Positions 22,487 through 33,709 of a stretch of 64,000 nucleotides of DNA are shown in pieces; positions within the stretch are counted from its first letter, which is position 1; every line of letters starts with the position of its first letter. The position numbers and the translations under genes were made by a program. The notes under the pieces are model-generated. The model worked only from the letters and a program-made list of their open reading frames with translations, had not been told where the DNA came from and ran no database searches. Origin of the DNA: Acanthosepion esculentum (taxonomy: Eukaryota; Mollusca; Cephalopoda; Sepiida; Sepiidae); assembly GCA_964036315.1 (NCBI GenBank), contig OZ038480.1, forward strand, positions 7,955,203-8,019,202, read 5' to 3'.

Positions 22487-22607
22487 GGTGGGAGGGTATT
22501 TTCCACACGAAAATCAATAAAGTCACTGTTACTATAATCAACACTATTAACAAGACTTTCCGGAATAGCATCCATCAGACCTGAATACATGTCCCAACTG
22601 TTATTCC

Positions 22608-22713
22608 ACTTTATCAATACATGTGGGAAAAAATCAACTGCTAACATCTACAGTCGACTGTTCCATTCTCAACAGGGGTGAAAGGGAGATCTCAATTAAT
22701 TCTGAATACTACA
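22608..22713 (-). mobile_element. LTR, right piece of a split copy
   Basis: ACTTTATCAATACATG through GAATACTACA matches the remaining two thirds of the intact LTR at 24111-24263, including GTCGACTGTTCCATTCTCAA. Confidence 0.85.
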
Positions 22714-22788
22714 ATGTGTAAATTTGCAACTGTATTTATAAAGTTTCCATAGAAATATTTAAAAACTTTGCGATGTGAAAATAAATTT

Positions 22789-23145
22789 AAGGTGGTTTTA
22801 ATTTGAGGAAAATCCCTTAAGTATCAACCCTTTTACTTTAAGGTGGTTTTAATTTGAGGAAAATCCCTTAAGTATCAACCCGAGTAATTTTAGGGGGTTT
22901 TAATTTGAGGAAAATGCCTTAAGTATCAACCCTTTTACTTTAAGGTGGTTTTAATTTGAGGAAGATCCCTTAAGTATCAACCCTTTTACTTTAAGGTGGT
23001 TTTAATTTGAGGAAAATCCCTTAAGTATCAACCCTTTTACTTTAAGGTGGTTTTAATTTGAGGAAGATCCCTTAAGTATCAACCCTTTTACTTTAAGGTG
23101 GTTTTAATTTGAGGAAAATCCCTTAAGTATCAATCCTTTTACTTT
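22789..23145. repeat. 51-bp minisatellite, seven copies
   Basis: Units starting AAGGTGGTTTTAATTTGAGG begin at 22789, 22840, 22891 (diverged), 22942, 22993, 23044 and 23095, exactly 51 bases apart. Units 4 and 6 read GAAGATCCC where 1, 2, 5 and 7 read GAAAATCCC, hinting at a 102-bp higher-order unit. The unit contains stops in every frame and is not coding. Confidence 0.95.
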
Positions 23146-24110
23146 TTCCGGCCAAATTAGAAAGGAAAGTCAAACCAAACATAAAAAAGGCAAACAAATT
23201 GATTAATCCAAACATCAACTCTAAAAGCGAAGAAATAAAAAATCTTATTTTTTAAATTCTTACATGAAACATTTTTCTCGTTGTTTCTGTTTTTTATTTT
23301 AAAAAATAAAGATATTTAAAAGTAACAATAATGAATTGAAAAATAACTTAAAATTTCAATTTCTCGTTAGAAAAACTGAGATTGCTTATTGAGTCCGAGA
23401 TGAGAGCCAGTTATAGTATAACTAAAGATTTATGCCGTGTAGATAATTTACTGAGATATATGTCTGGCGAAATTCGCCCATTTCATAAAAATCCTGTATG
23501 TTGGCCTGAAGACTAACTCGTTTCCATTAAAAATAGATTATTTTTGAAACATACGAATTACGGAATATTTTATGAAAGGAATGATTTGAAATCTTATTTA
23601 GAAGTAGGATTTTTTAAGAACAGAAACTTAATTCCTTTTGTTTGTTTGTTTTTTTTTCTCCGACATTTCCACTGCAACTCCAGAAAAAACTTACATAATT
23701 GATGTAACTTTAGAATGTTTTTTTGTAGGTAAAAAGCGTTCAATATCTGCTTAAATGAACGATTATAACTAATTTAATATAATTTTCATTAAAAATGTCA
23801 TTTTTCCTTCCACTGTTCCAATATAATAGCAGTGTCGCATATCTGTGAAATATCTCCTCAGTACTAACGACATTCTTAAGATAAAACGCAATGATTTTTG
23901 TCCAAAGCCACAATGCCAAGCACCAACAAATTACTGGTAACAAAGAAATTAAAAATAAAATTAAAACTCTGCTTGCGTTAGCTCTTAAAAACTAAAATAT
24001 TAATTAAATGATTTTCTAATTATTAATTCACTATCGATTGTTCAAATACATATAATATGAAAAACACTCAAGCTTCGAAAGAAAATATTTTTAAGAAGCA
24101 AGTATATTTG
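23146..24110. other. No gene recognised
   Basis: AT-rich sequence between the split LTR and the intact LTR. If the two LTRs belong to one element this is its non-coding internal region. No gag, pol or primer site was recognised. Confidence 0.5.
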
Positions 24111-24263
24111 TGTAGTGAAAACAGACAACCCGAATAAACTTAAAGATAAGCTTTATTTCACTTTAACAATACAAGTGGAAAAATCAACTGATTATATCTA
24201 CAGTCGACTGTTCCATTCTCAACAGGGGTGGAAGGGAGATCTCAATTAATTCTGAATACTACA
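24111..24263 (-). mobile_element. Intact 153-bp LTR
   Basis: Starts TGTAGTG and ends ACTACA. Read on the minus strand it contains AATAAAGCTTATCTTTAAG as a likely polyadenylation region. The base order matches the split LTR at 19078/22713. Flanks CGTAT (19073-19077) and CGTAG (24264-24268) could be a diverged 5-bp target duplication of one element spanning both LTRs. Confidence 0.75.
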
Positions 24264-24475
24264 CGTAGAAAAAAATGTTTGGCTCTAACTGATGATGACA
24301 TTGTGTTATTACAAAATTTACTTGCCGCAAAGAACTGATCTTAGCGTAAACTGAAAAGATTCAGTCTGAATTGAAAACTCCAGTATGTAACAGAAAATGA
24401 AAGAACTTCCAAGAGCTTTGGTTTTACTGCCAAGGCGAAAGGAAGAATAATTGCTGATTAAGCGATTTTAAGTTG

Positions 24476-24838
24476 TATAGTCCGAATAATGTAAATAGTG
24501 TACATAATACCTCATCTCAGAAATATAGACAGAGACTGAAGGATCGGGTCGAAACGTTGTAATAAATATGGCGATAAAGATGAGGACAATACTCCGAATA
24601 ATGTAAATAGTTTACATAATATTTCATCTCAGAAATATAGACAGATACTGAAAGATCGGGCCGAAACGTGGTAATAAATATGGCGATAAAGATGATGACA
24701 ATGGTCCGAATAATGTAAATAGTGTACATAATACCTCATCTCAGAAATATAGACAGATACTGAGGGATCGGGCCGAAACGTTGTAATAAATATGGCGACA
24801 AAGATGAGGACAATAGTCCCAATAATGTAAATAATGTA
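24476..24838 (+). repeat. SINE-tail satellite, three units of about 112 bp
   Basis: TCCGAATAATGTAAATAG recurs at 24481, 24592, 24705 and, as TCCCAATAATG, at 24817. Each unit carries ACTGA(A/G)GGATCGGG(T/C)CGAAACG and AATAAATATGGCGA. The unit corresponds to the 3' tail of the tRNA-derived SINE, so the array looks like tandem growth of a SINE tail. Confidence 0.85.
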
Positions 24839-25921
24839 CTAAATCTGACTACAATTTTTAATATTCCGAAAAATATAAATAAATTTATTTTGTGTAATTT
24901 TATTTTTCCTTCCACCAATAAATGAAGTTAATTCTACATTTCCTCTAGTGGCATGTAAAAATTATACCTTTACCTGCCTTATTTTCAATATCACGATGCG
25001 TTTGGTTTGTATTTCTCGTACTGGCTTCATTGGAGTGCGATAACTTTCTGAATGTTCAAAGATAATACTCTTGAAAGTAGACTGTTGAATATTTAAAATT
25101 TCTTAATAATAATAATAAAGCAACTATTTTTGCTAGGCATCTCATTTCTTCTACCCACCGTTTCATTTAGAGATTTTTGTGTCTATGTAATTCGTTTGTT
25201 TTTCATGTAGTTTTGGAATTCAAAATCGCCACTGTTTCGAGCGGGATCCACGCGTTGCTGAAGACCTAGGCCAATTGTCTTCGCTGATGAGTTTCTGAGA
25301 GTCACTTGTATAATAATAATAATAATAATAATTCTACCTACACTTCTACCTATTCTTTTGTTTCATGCTAAGCTAAATAAAAATAAATATTTCAAAATCT
25401 TTTCATTTTTCTCTTCATTTTCGCCATTTTCGCTATGAAGTCAATTCTTTCAAAATATTCATCAGATAATTTTGAAATTTTCCTACGCCTACAGTTAGAT
25501 TCCTTTGATGGCGTTAAAAGTTTTTAGTCTAATCTAAATAAATCCATTGTAAATGTTTACACTTGTTTTTCATTTTGGTTTTAGAATTTCTCCAAAACTG
25601 TGAATTAGATTCGCTATATTTATTATCCAAACTTTGTTTTAATAATGCCATCAAAACAATTCCTTTATTTGCCTTACCGCAATATTTAACCGATAATTTC
25701 CAAACAATAGCGAATTCTATATTTGTTTCTTTATTAAATAAATTTCTTCCTCTGCCTATCTACACATCTGTCTAAACACCTTCCTAGTATTATTTCCTTT
25801 TTTTCCTTTCTAAGGGTTCACACATCCTTACAGCAAACCTCAGAAAAATAGAAATTTCGTTTTTCATACTATTGTGTTAATGAACTTAATTCGACTTTCA
25901 CTTCATCTCACGGTTTGGTTG
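24839..25921. other. No gene; short TAA repeat and hairpin-bearing fragment
   Basis: At 25225-25335 a short fragment with a GAAGAC/GTCTTC-type inverted repeat (on the plus strand GAAGACCTAGGCCAATTGTCTTC, split here as GAAGAC at about 25259 and GTCTTC at about 25278) is followed by (TAA)n at 25311-25331. It resembles a SINE or LINE 3' tail but is not identified. The rest is AT-rich without support. Confidence 0.45.
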
Positions 25922-26297
25922 TTTTATGACGTCATAGAAAAATTCGCCGTAAACATATTTAACGTACGAAAACTCACCTGAATAACTTTCGCCGTAGAAA
26001 AATTTGCCCTATAGGAGTTTTGCCGTAAGACAATTTCGCCACATTTTTTTAATATATGAAGTATCTTGTTATCAAATATATCTTGTTCACACTATTGTTA
26101 CTTCGATTTAAACATTTTAATAAGCGAAGTTATAGGATCAAATTCCTAATATCATTCATCCTCGTCATTAAAGAGCGCAAAAATTGACACCAGAACCTAC
26201 ATCACACAATTTCATATTTCAGACTTAACGTTAAACTTTCTGTTAACATAACATCAGTCTGCCAATAATTATCACTCAAGCAATATATATTATTTCA
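25922..26297. repeat. Direct repeat, copy 1 of 2
   Basis: About 375 bp, closely matched by 26970-27340. The core (CACTATTGTTACTTCGATTT ... ATCAGTCTGCCAATAATT) is nearly identical. The preceding 100 bases hold repeated TTCGCCGTA / AAATTTGCC words in both copies. Confidence 0.8.
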
Positions 26298-26969
26298 AAC
26301 AAATTTACAACTTGAATACGCAGATTTAATATGAAATATCTGATCAAAAAAAGATAACCCTTCCAAATTCTCAGTAAGTCTTTTGAAATTTACATAAATT
26401 ATTTGCAAACATAAACTGTTTTAAATTCATTGTAAATACGTAAATATTGAAATATACTTTCTTATATTTGAAAATATATTATAACAACACACCACCTTTT
26501 GATTCAAAGTATAATTGACATTCAATTCATCAAACACAAAAATATTTAAACAATTAAAGATACCGCCTTCTTATATAATTAAAATATACTTGATAACAAG
26601 GTATTTCGCATATTAAATTCACATTACTCCAAAAGGGACGTTTAAGAGAAGGGTATCCCCAAACAATTGTTAATGCAATATTCCCTAGCAGAAAAAAAGA
26701 GTGAATTTTTATTACACTCAAAATTATATTTCGCCTTTAAATAACTGACAAAGGGTTGATAAGTCATAAAAAAACAATCTATGTTAATAGCATCACTCAT
26801 CACTGTGTTATGTTCCAGGTGTTAAGCAGAAATAACTCCAAGACTCGTGTATATTAATATACGTGTTTTATTGCTGCCATCTTATCAGGAACTGCCCCAC
26901 AATTAAAGCCCCTTAAGGCATTACAGATATTGGGCCGCTTATGTATATAAATCAACCAACACCAGGGTC

Positions 26970-27340
26970 TTAGAAAGATTCGCCGTAAAGATGTTTTGCC
27001 ATAGGAAAAATCGCCTCAGGAATTTTCGTTGTAGAAAACTTTGTCGTATAGGATTTTTAACGTAAGATAATTTCGCTGCATTTTTTTAAATATGCGAAGT
27101 ACCTTGTTATGAATTCTCTCTTGCTCACACTATTGTTGCTTTGATTTAAACATTTTAATAAGCGAAGTTATAGGATCAAATTCCTAATATCATTCATCCT
27201 CGTCATTAAAGAGCGCAAAAATTGACACCAGAACCTACGTCAAGCAATTTCAGTTTTCAGACTTAACGTTAAACTTTCTGTTAACATAACATCAGTCTGC
27301 CAATAATTCGCATTCAAGCAATATATATTATTTCAAACAA
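26970..27340. repeat. Direct repeat, copy 2 of 2
   Basis: Second copy of 25922-26297. An unrelated 670-bp spacer lies between them, and 26810-26950 in that spacer has an LTR-like start (TGTTATGTTCCAGG) but no confirmed partner. Confidence 0.8.
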
Positions 27341-27479
27341 ACAAACAAATATATTACTTGATCTTTATTTTTGCTCTTTAAATGTTATTGTTCACATTTG
27401 AATATGAACACATAACTGTATGCATGCCGAAATATGTTTTTGGACTGAAACAGTGATACGTTTTTTGACATGTATATGT

Positions 27480-27870
27480 ATATTTGTTTATATAGAAAGA
27501 TAGGAATACATCTGTATAGTTGTGTATTGTGAGAATATATTTGTGTTTGGCCGATATGAATAGTGATATGTATGTATAGATACAGGTAGGTATATAGATA
27601 GGATATATATAGGTGTATATATGTATGTATGTGTGTATATATGTGTGTGCACATGTATATATGTATGTATGTGTAGAGATATGTGTATAAATGTGGGCAT
27701 GTGTGGATACAGATATGTATATATATAAATATATATATATATAGATAGATAGAGAGAGAGAGAGAGAGATAGGTGTGTGTGTGTGTGTGTGTACATGGGG
27801 GATGTGTGTGTGTGTGGGGTAAATATGTGCCTATGTGTGTATATATATGTGTGTATATGTGTATGTAAAA
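27480..27870. repeat. TATG/TG-rich low-complexity region
   Basis: Mixed TATG, TA, GA and TG runs on the plus strand. Frames of 89-102 codons on the minus strand are low-complexity artefacts. Confidence 0.85.
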
Positions 27871-29068
27871 ATGTTTAAAAGAAAAAAGACTTACAAGTAG
27901 GTTATTGAATTTTTACCCCACTTACAATACTTACAATATATTTTTCTTAAATGAATTACGCTTTAATAATCATTATTAATGACAAAATATTTAGATTTTT
28001 GATGATTGAATACTAAAGTCATCACCTAATTTCTTTCTTAGAGAAGTTTTTTAGGGAATTCTAGTTGCACCCCTATATATATATATATATGTAAGTATAC
28101 GGAAACATCTGAGAAGATATATGAAATTACCCATGTGTATCAGTACACGTGTACCTGTATAAATGACTGCAAATGTGAAAGAACGTATGTGTATGAAATT
28201 CACATAGATGTGTTTACAATATATGATGGAGCATGATCTCTAATATTGCGTTAAAATGCCACTCCATATTAAATTAAAACTAAATTTTAAGTAATAGAAT
28301 TTACCAATGTAAAAATAGTCACTAATCAAACTCATAAATAAAATTCAAACTGATAAAGATATCACCTTAATAATCATTTACTACTAGATGTAAACTTATA
28401 TTTGAGAAAAAGTTTCTAGTGTTTTAATGTAAATTCTATAAATGTTTTTTAATTGACTATTTCACATTAAATCCCCAAAATGTTCGTAATAAGGTTTTTT
28501 TAAAAAAAACTTTAACATAATTAAATTGCTTAGACTGTTTAAACAAAAAAATTTACGAAATCTCAAAGTAAAGAAAAAAACAACGCCTATTCCAATGGAA
28601 GTCAATGACACTTTATTACAACTTCTTTCTCTTTTTTTCTCTCTTTCTCTTTTTTCTTTCTTTCTTTTTATGCTTTTTGGTATATCCCCCTCCTCTATCA
28701 AGATATAACTTCCGTTAACAGATTTAAAGTGTCAATGTCTAGATTTCAGCGAAAATTTAAATTTGAAACAATAGAAATGTTACATCTAACTCAATACTGT
28801 CTCTCTACCCCCTAAACTGCTCCCACTTCGTTAATTTCCTTATTATTGCCCGTCATAAATGTGTAAATTTATTTTCATTTTTTCATTTCAACATTTGGAA
28901 ATAAATCTGATGATCCATTGTCCTTTAAACGGGCTGTGGTGAAATAATTTATTATATGGAATCTTTAAGTAATCTGTTTTTATTTAAATTATTAGCTCTG
29001 ATTTACATTGAGCTTCCTGGATTTTATCCTCATTTGGTCAACCCATACGGATTACCTAGTTTTTCGTA
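27871..29068. other. No gene recognised
   Basis: AT-rich with a short (TA)n at about 28073-28090 and no supported feature. Confidence 0.5.
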
Positions 29069-29144
<76 letters not shown>

Positions 29145-29560
29145 TGGTTTGGTTTATTTTGTTTTACGGTATATCAACCTCAATGGGTTATTTAATGCCG
29201 AAAACATTTTAGGATGGATTCGTATGAATAGAATATGTATTCTTTTGTTTAGATTGGTTTGGTTTATTTTATTTTACGGCATATCAACCTCAATAGGTTA
29301 TTTAATGCCGACAAAAAGTTTATTGCTGCTATTTTGCTTTGTCAAAAATCTCTTTCTGGTAATATAATTCCTTCAAAATTGTATTGCTGGTAATAGTTAA
29401 CTATTTCCCATAGCTGGGACCCTAACAGGTGCTACCACCCCGGGTCAGGGTGGACCTGGAAACAATTAAGAGGTGGTTCCACGCTCCTCAAAACCTCCTG
29501 ATTAGAGGCCTTGCTGTTGGACGTAGTTTAACGTCTTACCCAGGACGAATGTATATATAT
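29069..29560 (+). repeat. (TA)n followed by dispersed repeat family D, copy 1
   Basis: (TA)n at about 29069-29140 runs straight into GTTTGGTTTGGTTTATTTTG, ACGG(C/T)ATATCAACCTCAAT and GGTTATTTAATGCCGA. That 60-base block is partly duplicated at 29258-29315. A CATAGCTGGGACCCTAACAG / GGTGCTACCACCCCGGG segment and a single GTAGTTTAACGTCTTACCCA unit follow. The same order occurs at 45648-46145 and 53244-53770. Function and class are not recognised; no coding. Confidence 0.75.
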
Positions 29561-30817
29561 CATGTGAAATTCAGTGTGTAACATCTGCTATTAAATAAGA
29601 ATATTCATAACGACTTCTTGTATTTCCTGTAAACAAACAGAAGCATAAATCTTTTATTTACAAATAAATTCAAAAGATTTAGGCGACAGAAACATACCCA
29701 CTTCAGTAGCCTATATGTCTGAATAATACTTATTTCATTATTTTACATATTAATGCTCCTTGATAGGTACTGTTTCTAATTTAAGAATACTTGTAAAAGC
29801 TTATATTGCTTTCAAGAGATTCTCACTTACTTGTATATTGTTTCCATTTGCAAATAGACCTTGTTTAATGAATCACAAATTTCCTCTTCAAATAATATCT
29901 GGACAGTCTGAGAAGTGCTCCATTAATTTGGTATATACGAAAAACGTTTTGTCAAGGTTGGCAATTCCTTATTCAAACTGCGAATAATCCTGTCCACGTC
30001 GTACAAATTCAAATTTAGTAGAAGATGTGTTTTTATTTATTGGTTTTTAACGGGTATTTAACTCATTTTAATTTCAGTTATTAAAATAAAAAAACTAGAT
30101 CTGAAGAACATATTAAAGATCGGAGAATGCTTGCGATAAAAAGCGGCAGAAATTAAGATGAAAGAAATACTCGTCAAAATGAAAATAAGGAAACATGTTC
30201 CAATACAAATAATAGCTAACTTGCTGTCACGGAAACGAGGCTCCCAATGACAAATGATGCGCATTCCAGTCTCATTTAAAGTTCTTAATTTCCGGCTCAT
30301 GCTCCCTAATGATTATAAAATGGCGATCGAAGGGCTGTGTTAAGAAGAAGTTAAAGATGAATGAAATATTCATCAGAAAATTAATAATGATTTAATGAAT
30401 ATATTAAACGTGTACAAACGTTACCAGCTAGTAATTGCACACACAAATAAAGACAGTTTTTGCGCTGGAAACCTTTGCCTCGCGCGGAATTATTCTAAAT
30501 ACATATTTATAACATCGTCTATAAAATAGATCAAATCTTTGTTTATTTTATTAATGAACATTAACTTCTGTTAATCTTGCGAGACTGAAAAATCCGAGAT
30601 TCTCCTGTGCTTCTCGCTGGTTCCAAAGCGCGTTACGATTAGACTTGTCTCAATATGCAGTTCAGCCTATTCACTATTTCTTTCAATCAGTGTCTCTTCA
30701 GAATCGCTTTTCATGACCATTTCATCAGTAATTGCAATATAGTTTCTTTCTATTGCTGTCCACATCGCTTCGTGCTGATATATCTAAAGAGTGAGAGGTC
30801 AATGTACTTTTTTATCA
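29561..30817. other. No gene recognised
   Basis: AT-rich, with small unsupported frames only. Confidence 0.5.
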
Positions 30818-30995
30818 TTTATACTGAAAAGGCAATAAATTCTCTTGCACAGACGGCCACGAGTTTACTATGAGAGATTTATTCTGTAAATAGATTCACC
30901 GTTTTTGTGGTGGCTTTTTAAAACGCTATTATTGAACAAATATTTTTCTGTTCATAAGAAGAAAAATGAAAAGATACTTTATAACAGTTTTCTCA

Positions 30996-31060
<65 letters not shown>

Positions 31061-31098
31061 GATTACTACGTCTAAAGTCTATCTGTGACTCCACTGTG

Positions 31099-31101
<3 letters not shown>
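30818..31101. repeat. Host unit segment X, copy A
   Basis: TATACTGAAAAGGCAATAAA through GTGACTCCACTGTGTT, with an internal (TA)n (about 30999-31056). Nearly identical to 39664-39957. In both places its end abuts (TTA)n followed by the 3' end of an R4/Dong copy. Confidence 0.85.
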
Positions 31102-31159
<58 letters not shown>

Positions 31160-31580
31160 GTCCTTTGGTTTCTGGCGTTTAAACATTTCTTTCCAAGTCC
31201 CACACAGGGACCTAAGGTTAGAAATGGCATCATGACACTTTCCACTGACAAAAAAAAAAATAGATAAAGCCCTACGTAAAGTGTGGGCTGCACTTGTCAG
31301 AATAATGTTTTGTATCTCTTTGAGGCATGGACTTCCACGAATCCCTTGAATTAGTCTACTGGAATCTTTTCCAACCAATCCTAAGGCTCCAGCTACAACA
31401 GGGTTTGTTGATGTTCCCATGTGCCACATTTTTGAGATTTCTATTTCAAGGTCCTTGTATTTTGACAGTTTTTTGAATATTTTGTAAGATACATTGCAGT
31501 CTGCAGGGACTGGCATATCAATAAGGAGGCACTTTTTTTGTTTGTGATCTCTAATAACGATGTCTGGGCGGTTAAGCTTG

Positions 31581-31634
<54 letters not shown>
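31102..31634 (-). mobile_element. 5'-truncated R4/Dong copy in (TTA)n
   Basis: Flanked by pure (TTA)n (31102-31158) and (ATT)n (31581-31634). The element (31160-31580) covers the RLE C-terminus and 3' UTR: the minus-strand frame 31516-31079 encodes KLSKYKDLEIEISKMW and GALGLVGKDSSRLIQG. The 5' junction is AAT|CAAGCTTAACCGCCC; the long copy has AATCAAAGCCAATCGCCC at 6313. The break is thus at another internal AAT triplet. Inactive fragment. Confidence 0.9.
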
Positions 31635-31790
31635 CGTTATAAGGTTACATTGACTGAAGGATTGAGCCTACTCTCCTTGTTCAAAAGAAATTAATAACGC
31701 CAGTTTATGTGCGCTCTCTCAGCAACTGTAACGAAGGCTCACTAAGTATGGTTGCATTATGAACCACAAGTGGGCTATGTGGGTTGAGCA
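31635..31790. repeat. Host unit segment Y, copy A
   Basis: AAGGTTACATTGACTGA through GAACCACAAGTGGGCTAT matches 39514-39660. Here it lies beyond the R4 insertion; in the other copy it precedes segment X. Confidence 0.85.
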
Positions 31791-32334
31791 GGAGTCTGTA
31801 ATGGAGTCTGGCGATGCGCCCTGGCCGACGAATGTGCTTGGAAACTACTAGTAGCCGGCCATTATATGCATCACGACATTACAAATACTATTCAGCAGTG
31901 TTCTTTGATTCAGATGTTAGAAGTGCGCAAAAAAGAATTGAGATTCTATCAATATTGGGCAATAGTTTAAAGTTGGTGTCAAATCCCGCGAAGCTGCTTG
32001 TAAATTTCAAGAAATGGAAAGAAATGAAAAATAACTTTCCTTACGGCCTGGAAATAAAGTCCCAGTTGTCAGCGACCGTCCGTTGTCAGCTATAAACCTG
32101 AACCGTCCGTGGAGGTATGGATTACTGATGAAGAAATCTCTACTTGGTTTATTTCACCTAAAAAGCTCCTCAAAACATCAACGTACAAAGAAAAGAAAAC
32201 AAATGAACGACTAATCATTTATACTAAAATATTAATTTTTCCAAGTTAAATTATGTGTTTTATTGCGGGATTTGTGTCACATCGCCTCTCAGTGGGGAGA
32301 CTGGGTAAATATTACGTTGAGATCGCCGGGAGAG
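31791..32334. other. No gene recognised
   Basis: No supported feature before the LINE fragment. Confidence 0.45.
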
Positions 32335-33629
32335 TTCATTATATATATGAAAGCTAATATCGTGTCTGATGGTATGATGTCGGAATCGTTTAATGTCACA
32401 AATGGCACAATCGAGGTTGTGTCATGGCGCCTGTCTTTTTTGCCCCTTTCTTCTCGGTGATGCTGAAATATGCATTTGCAGACACAGAGCGTGGCGTCAA
32501 GTTTCAGTTTCGAACAACTGGTGGTCTCTTCAATCATCAGCGCTTCAAAGCCAAGACCCACCTTCGTACGCAAATTATTCGTGATTTGTTTGCAGATGAT
32601 GCGGCTCTTGTAACAACATCCTTTGAGGAGGCCCAACATCTACTAAATCGTTTCTCTGCTGCATGTAAAGCCTTTGGTCTGACACTTAGCATAAAGAAAA
32701 CTGAAGTTGTGCACCAACCTTGTCCTACTCCGAAGCAATTCTGTGGTGAGAAACAAAAACCACCAGTCTACAAATTTCCAGAGAGACCATTGAAAGTAGA
32801 AGACAAAGCCCTGAACTATGTAAAGTCTTTTACCTATCTTGGTAGCAAAGTTAACTACAGTGGAACTTTAGATGATGAAATCATGCATCGGATTGCTAAG
32901 GCTATCAGTGCTTTCGGCAAACTTCGCCATCGCTTGTGGAATGAGCGGGGTATTAGACTGGATACGAAAATTCAGGTTTACAGAGCTGTTATACTTGCCA
33001 TCCTTTTGTATGGCTCAGAGTCGTGGACTCCATACAGGTACAATACACGCCAGCTAGATGTTTTCCATAAAATCTGTCTGCGTGCCATCTGTGGAGTTAA
33101 CCTTCAAGATAGGAATCTAACGTAGACCTGTTTAACAGGTGTAATATTGGAGGAATCGAGACTTTTCTCATACAGTCTCAGTTACGGCAGACTGGTCATA
33201 TCTTGAGAATGTCTGATGACAGGATACCCAAGATCCTAATGTACAGGCAGTTAGATCAGTACTACAGGAATATAGGACGCCCATGGCTAAGATACAAAGA
33301 CAAACTGAAAAGCAACTTGTCAGCAGTAAGTATACCACCCTTGAGCGCTTATCCTTAGAGCGGGTAGAATGGAGATCAACGTGTTTAAGTGGACTCAGCA
33401 GTTTTCAATATGCTTGTCTGAATCATCTTCAAGAAGCAAGAGCAAGATCTAAAAGGTCAGCCAATCTAACAGTGATCTCATCTCACAATCCTCACACTTG
33501 CTCCATATGTAGCCTCCTTTGTAAATCACTAGCGGGTCTTAAATTCCACTTAAGATTATCGCACAAAATTTCATAACTGAATCAACTGAGATGTCAGATC
33601 CTCATACGTCGAAACCTACGAGAGAGTCC

Positions 33630-33630
<1 letters not shown>
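32335..33630 (+). pseudogene. AP-endonuclease-type LINE, RT palm to C-terminal zinc finger
   Basis: A 5'-truncated LINE. Frame 1 (about 32345-32457) ends an RT segment, MKANIVSDGMMSESFNVTNG. A frameshift leads to 32424-33125, which carries VMAPVFFA and the catalytic FADDAAL (FADD at 32589-32600), FGLTLSIKKTEV, FTYLGSKV and AILLYGSESW. A stop after 33125 is followed in other frames by GHILRMSDDRIPKILM and WLRYKDKLKSNL (about 33195-33320). The frame 33283-33576 ends with a C2H2 finger, CSICSLLCKSLAGLKFHLRL plus SH (33500-33565). It terminates CCTCATACGTCGAAACC...GAGAGTCCAT and then (TA)n, which serves as its tail. Inactive. The clade is probably RTE-like. Confidence 0.8.

Positions 33631-33705
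<75 letters not shown>
33631..33705. repeat. (TA)n microsatellite
   Basis: LINE tail on the left side, MITE insertion on the right. A second run (34070-34100) lies on the far side of the MITE, so the MITE probably inserted into one long (TA)n. Confidence 0.9.

Positions 33706-33707
<2 letters not shown>

Positions 33708-33709
<2 letters not shown>

Larger units (their letters stand above)
19127..22600 (-). mobile_element. LINE-Gypsy-LINE chimeric retrocopy inserted in an LTR
   Basis: A 3.47-kb insert splits an LTR and is flanked by the perfect 7-bp duplication TTATTCC (19120-19126 and 22601-22607). On the minus strand it reads: LINE 5' leader and ORF1 start (22600-about 22110), an internal Gypsy segment (end of gag, protease, start of RT; about 22110-20895) and the LINE ORF2 C-terminus plus 3' UTR (about 20895-19127). 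All parts have the same orientation, and the Gypsy part carries no LTRs. One duplication around the whole suggests a single insertion event. Template switching during target-primed reverse transcription would give this, but nested insertion plus deletions remains possible. Confidence 0.7.

Noticed and set aside
22789..23145. Regular repeat array resembling a CRISPR
   Set aside because: Units are contiguous with no unique spacers, and the DNA is eukaryotic; it is a minisatellite.
25225..25335. CTGATGAG near a GAAGAC/GTCTTC inverted repeat as a hammerhead
   Set aside because: No GAAA in the required position on the same strand; only a repeat tail with (TAA)n remains.
27385..27796. Overlapping minus-strand frames of 89-102 codons
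   Set aside because: Products of TATG/TG low-complexity DNA.
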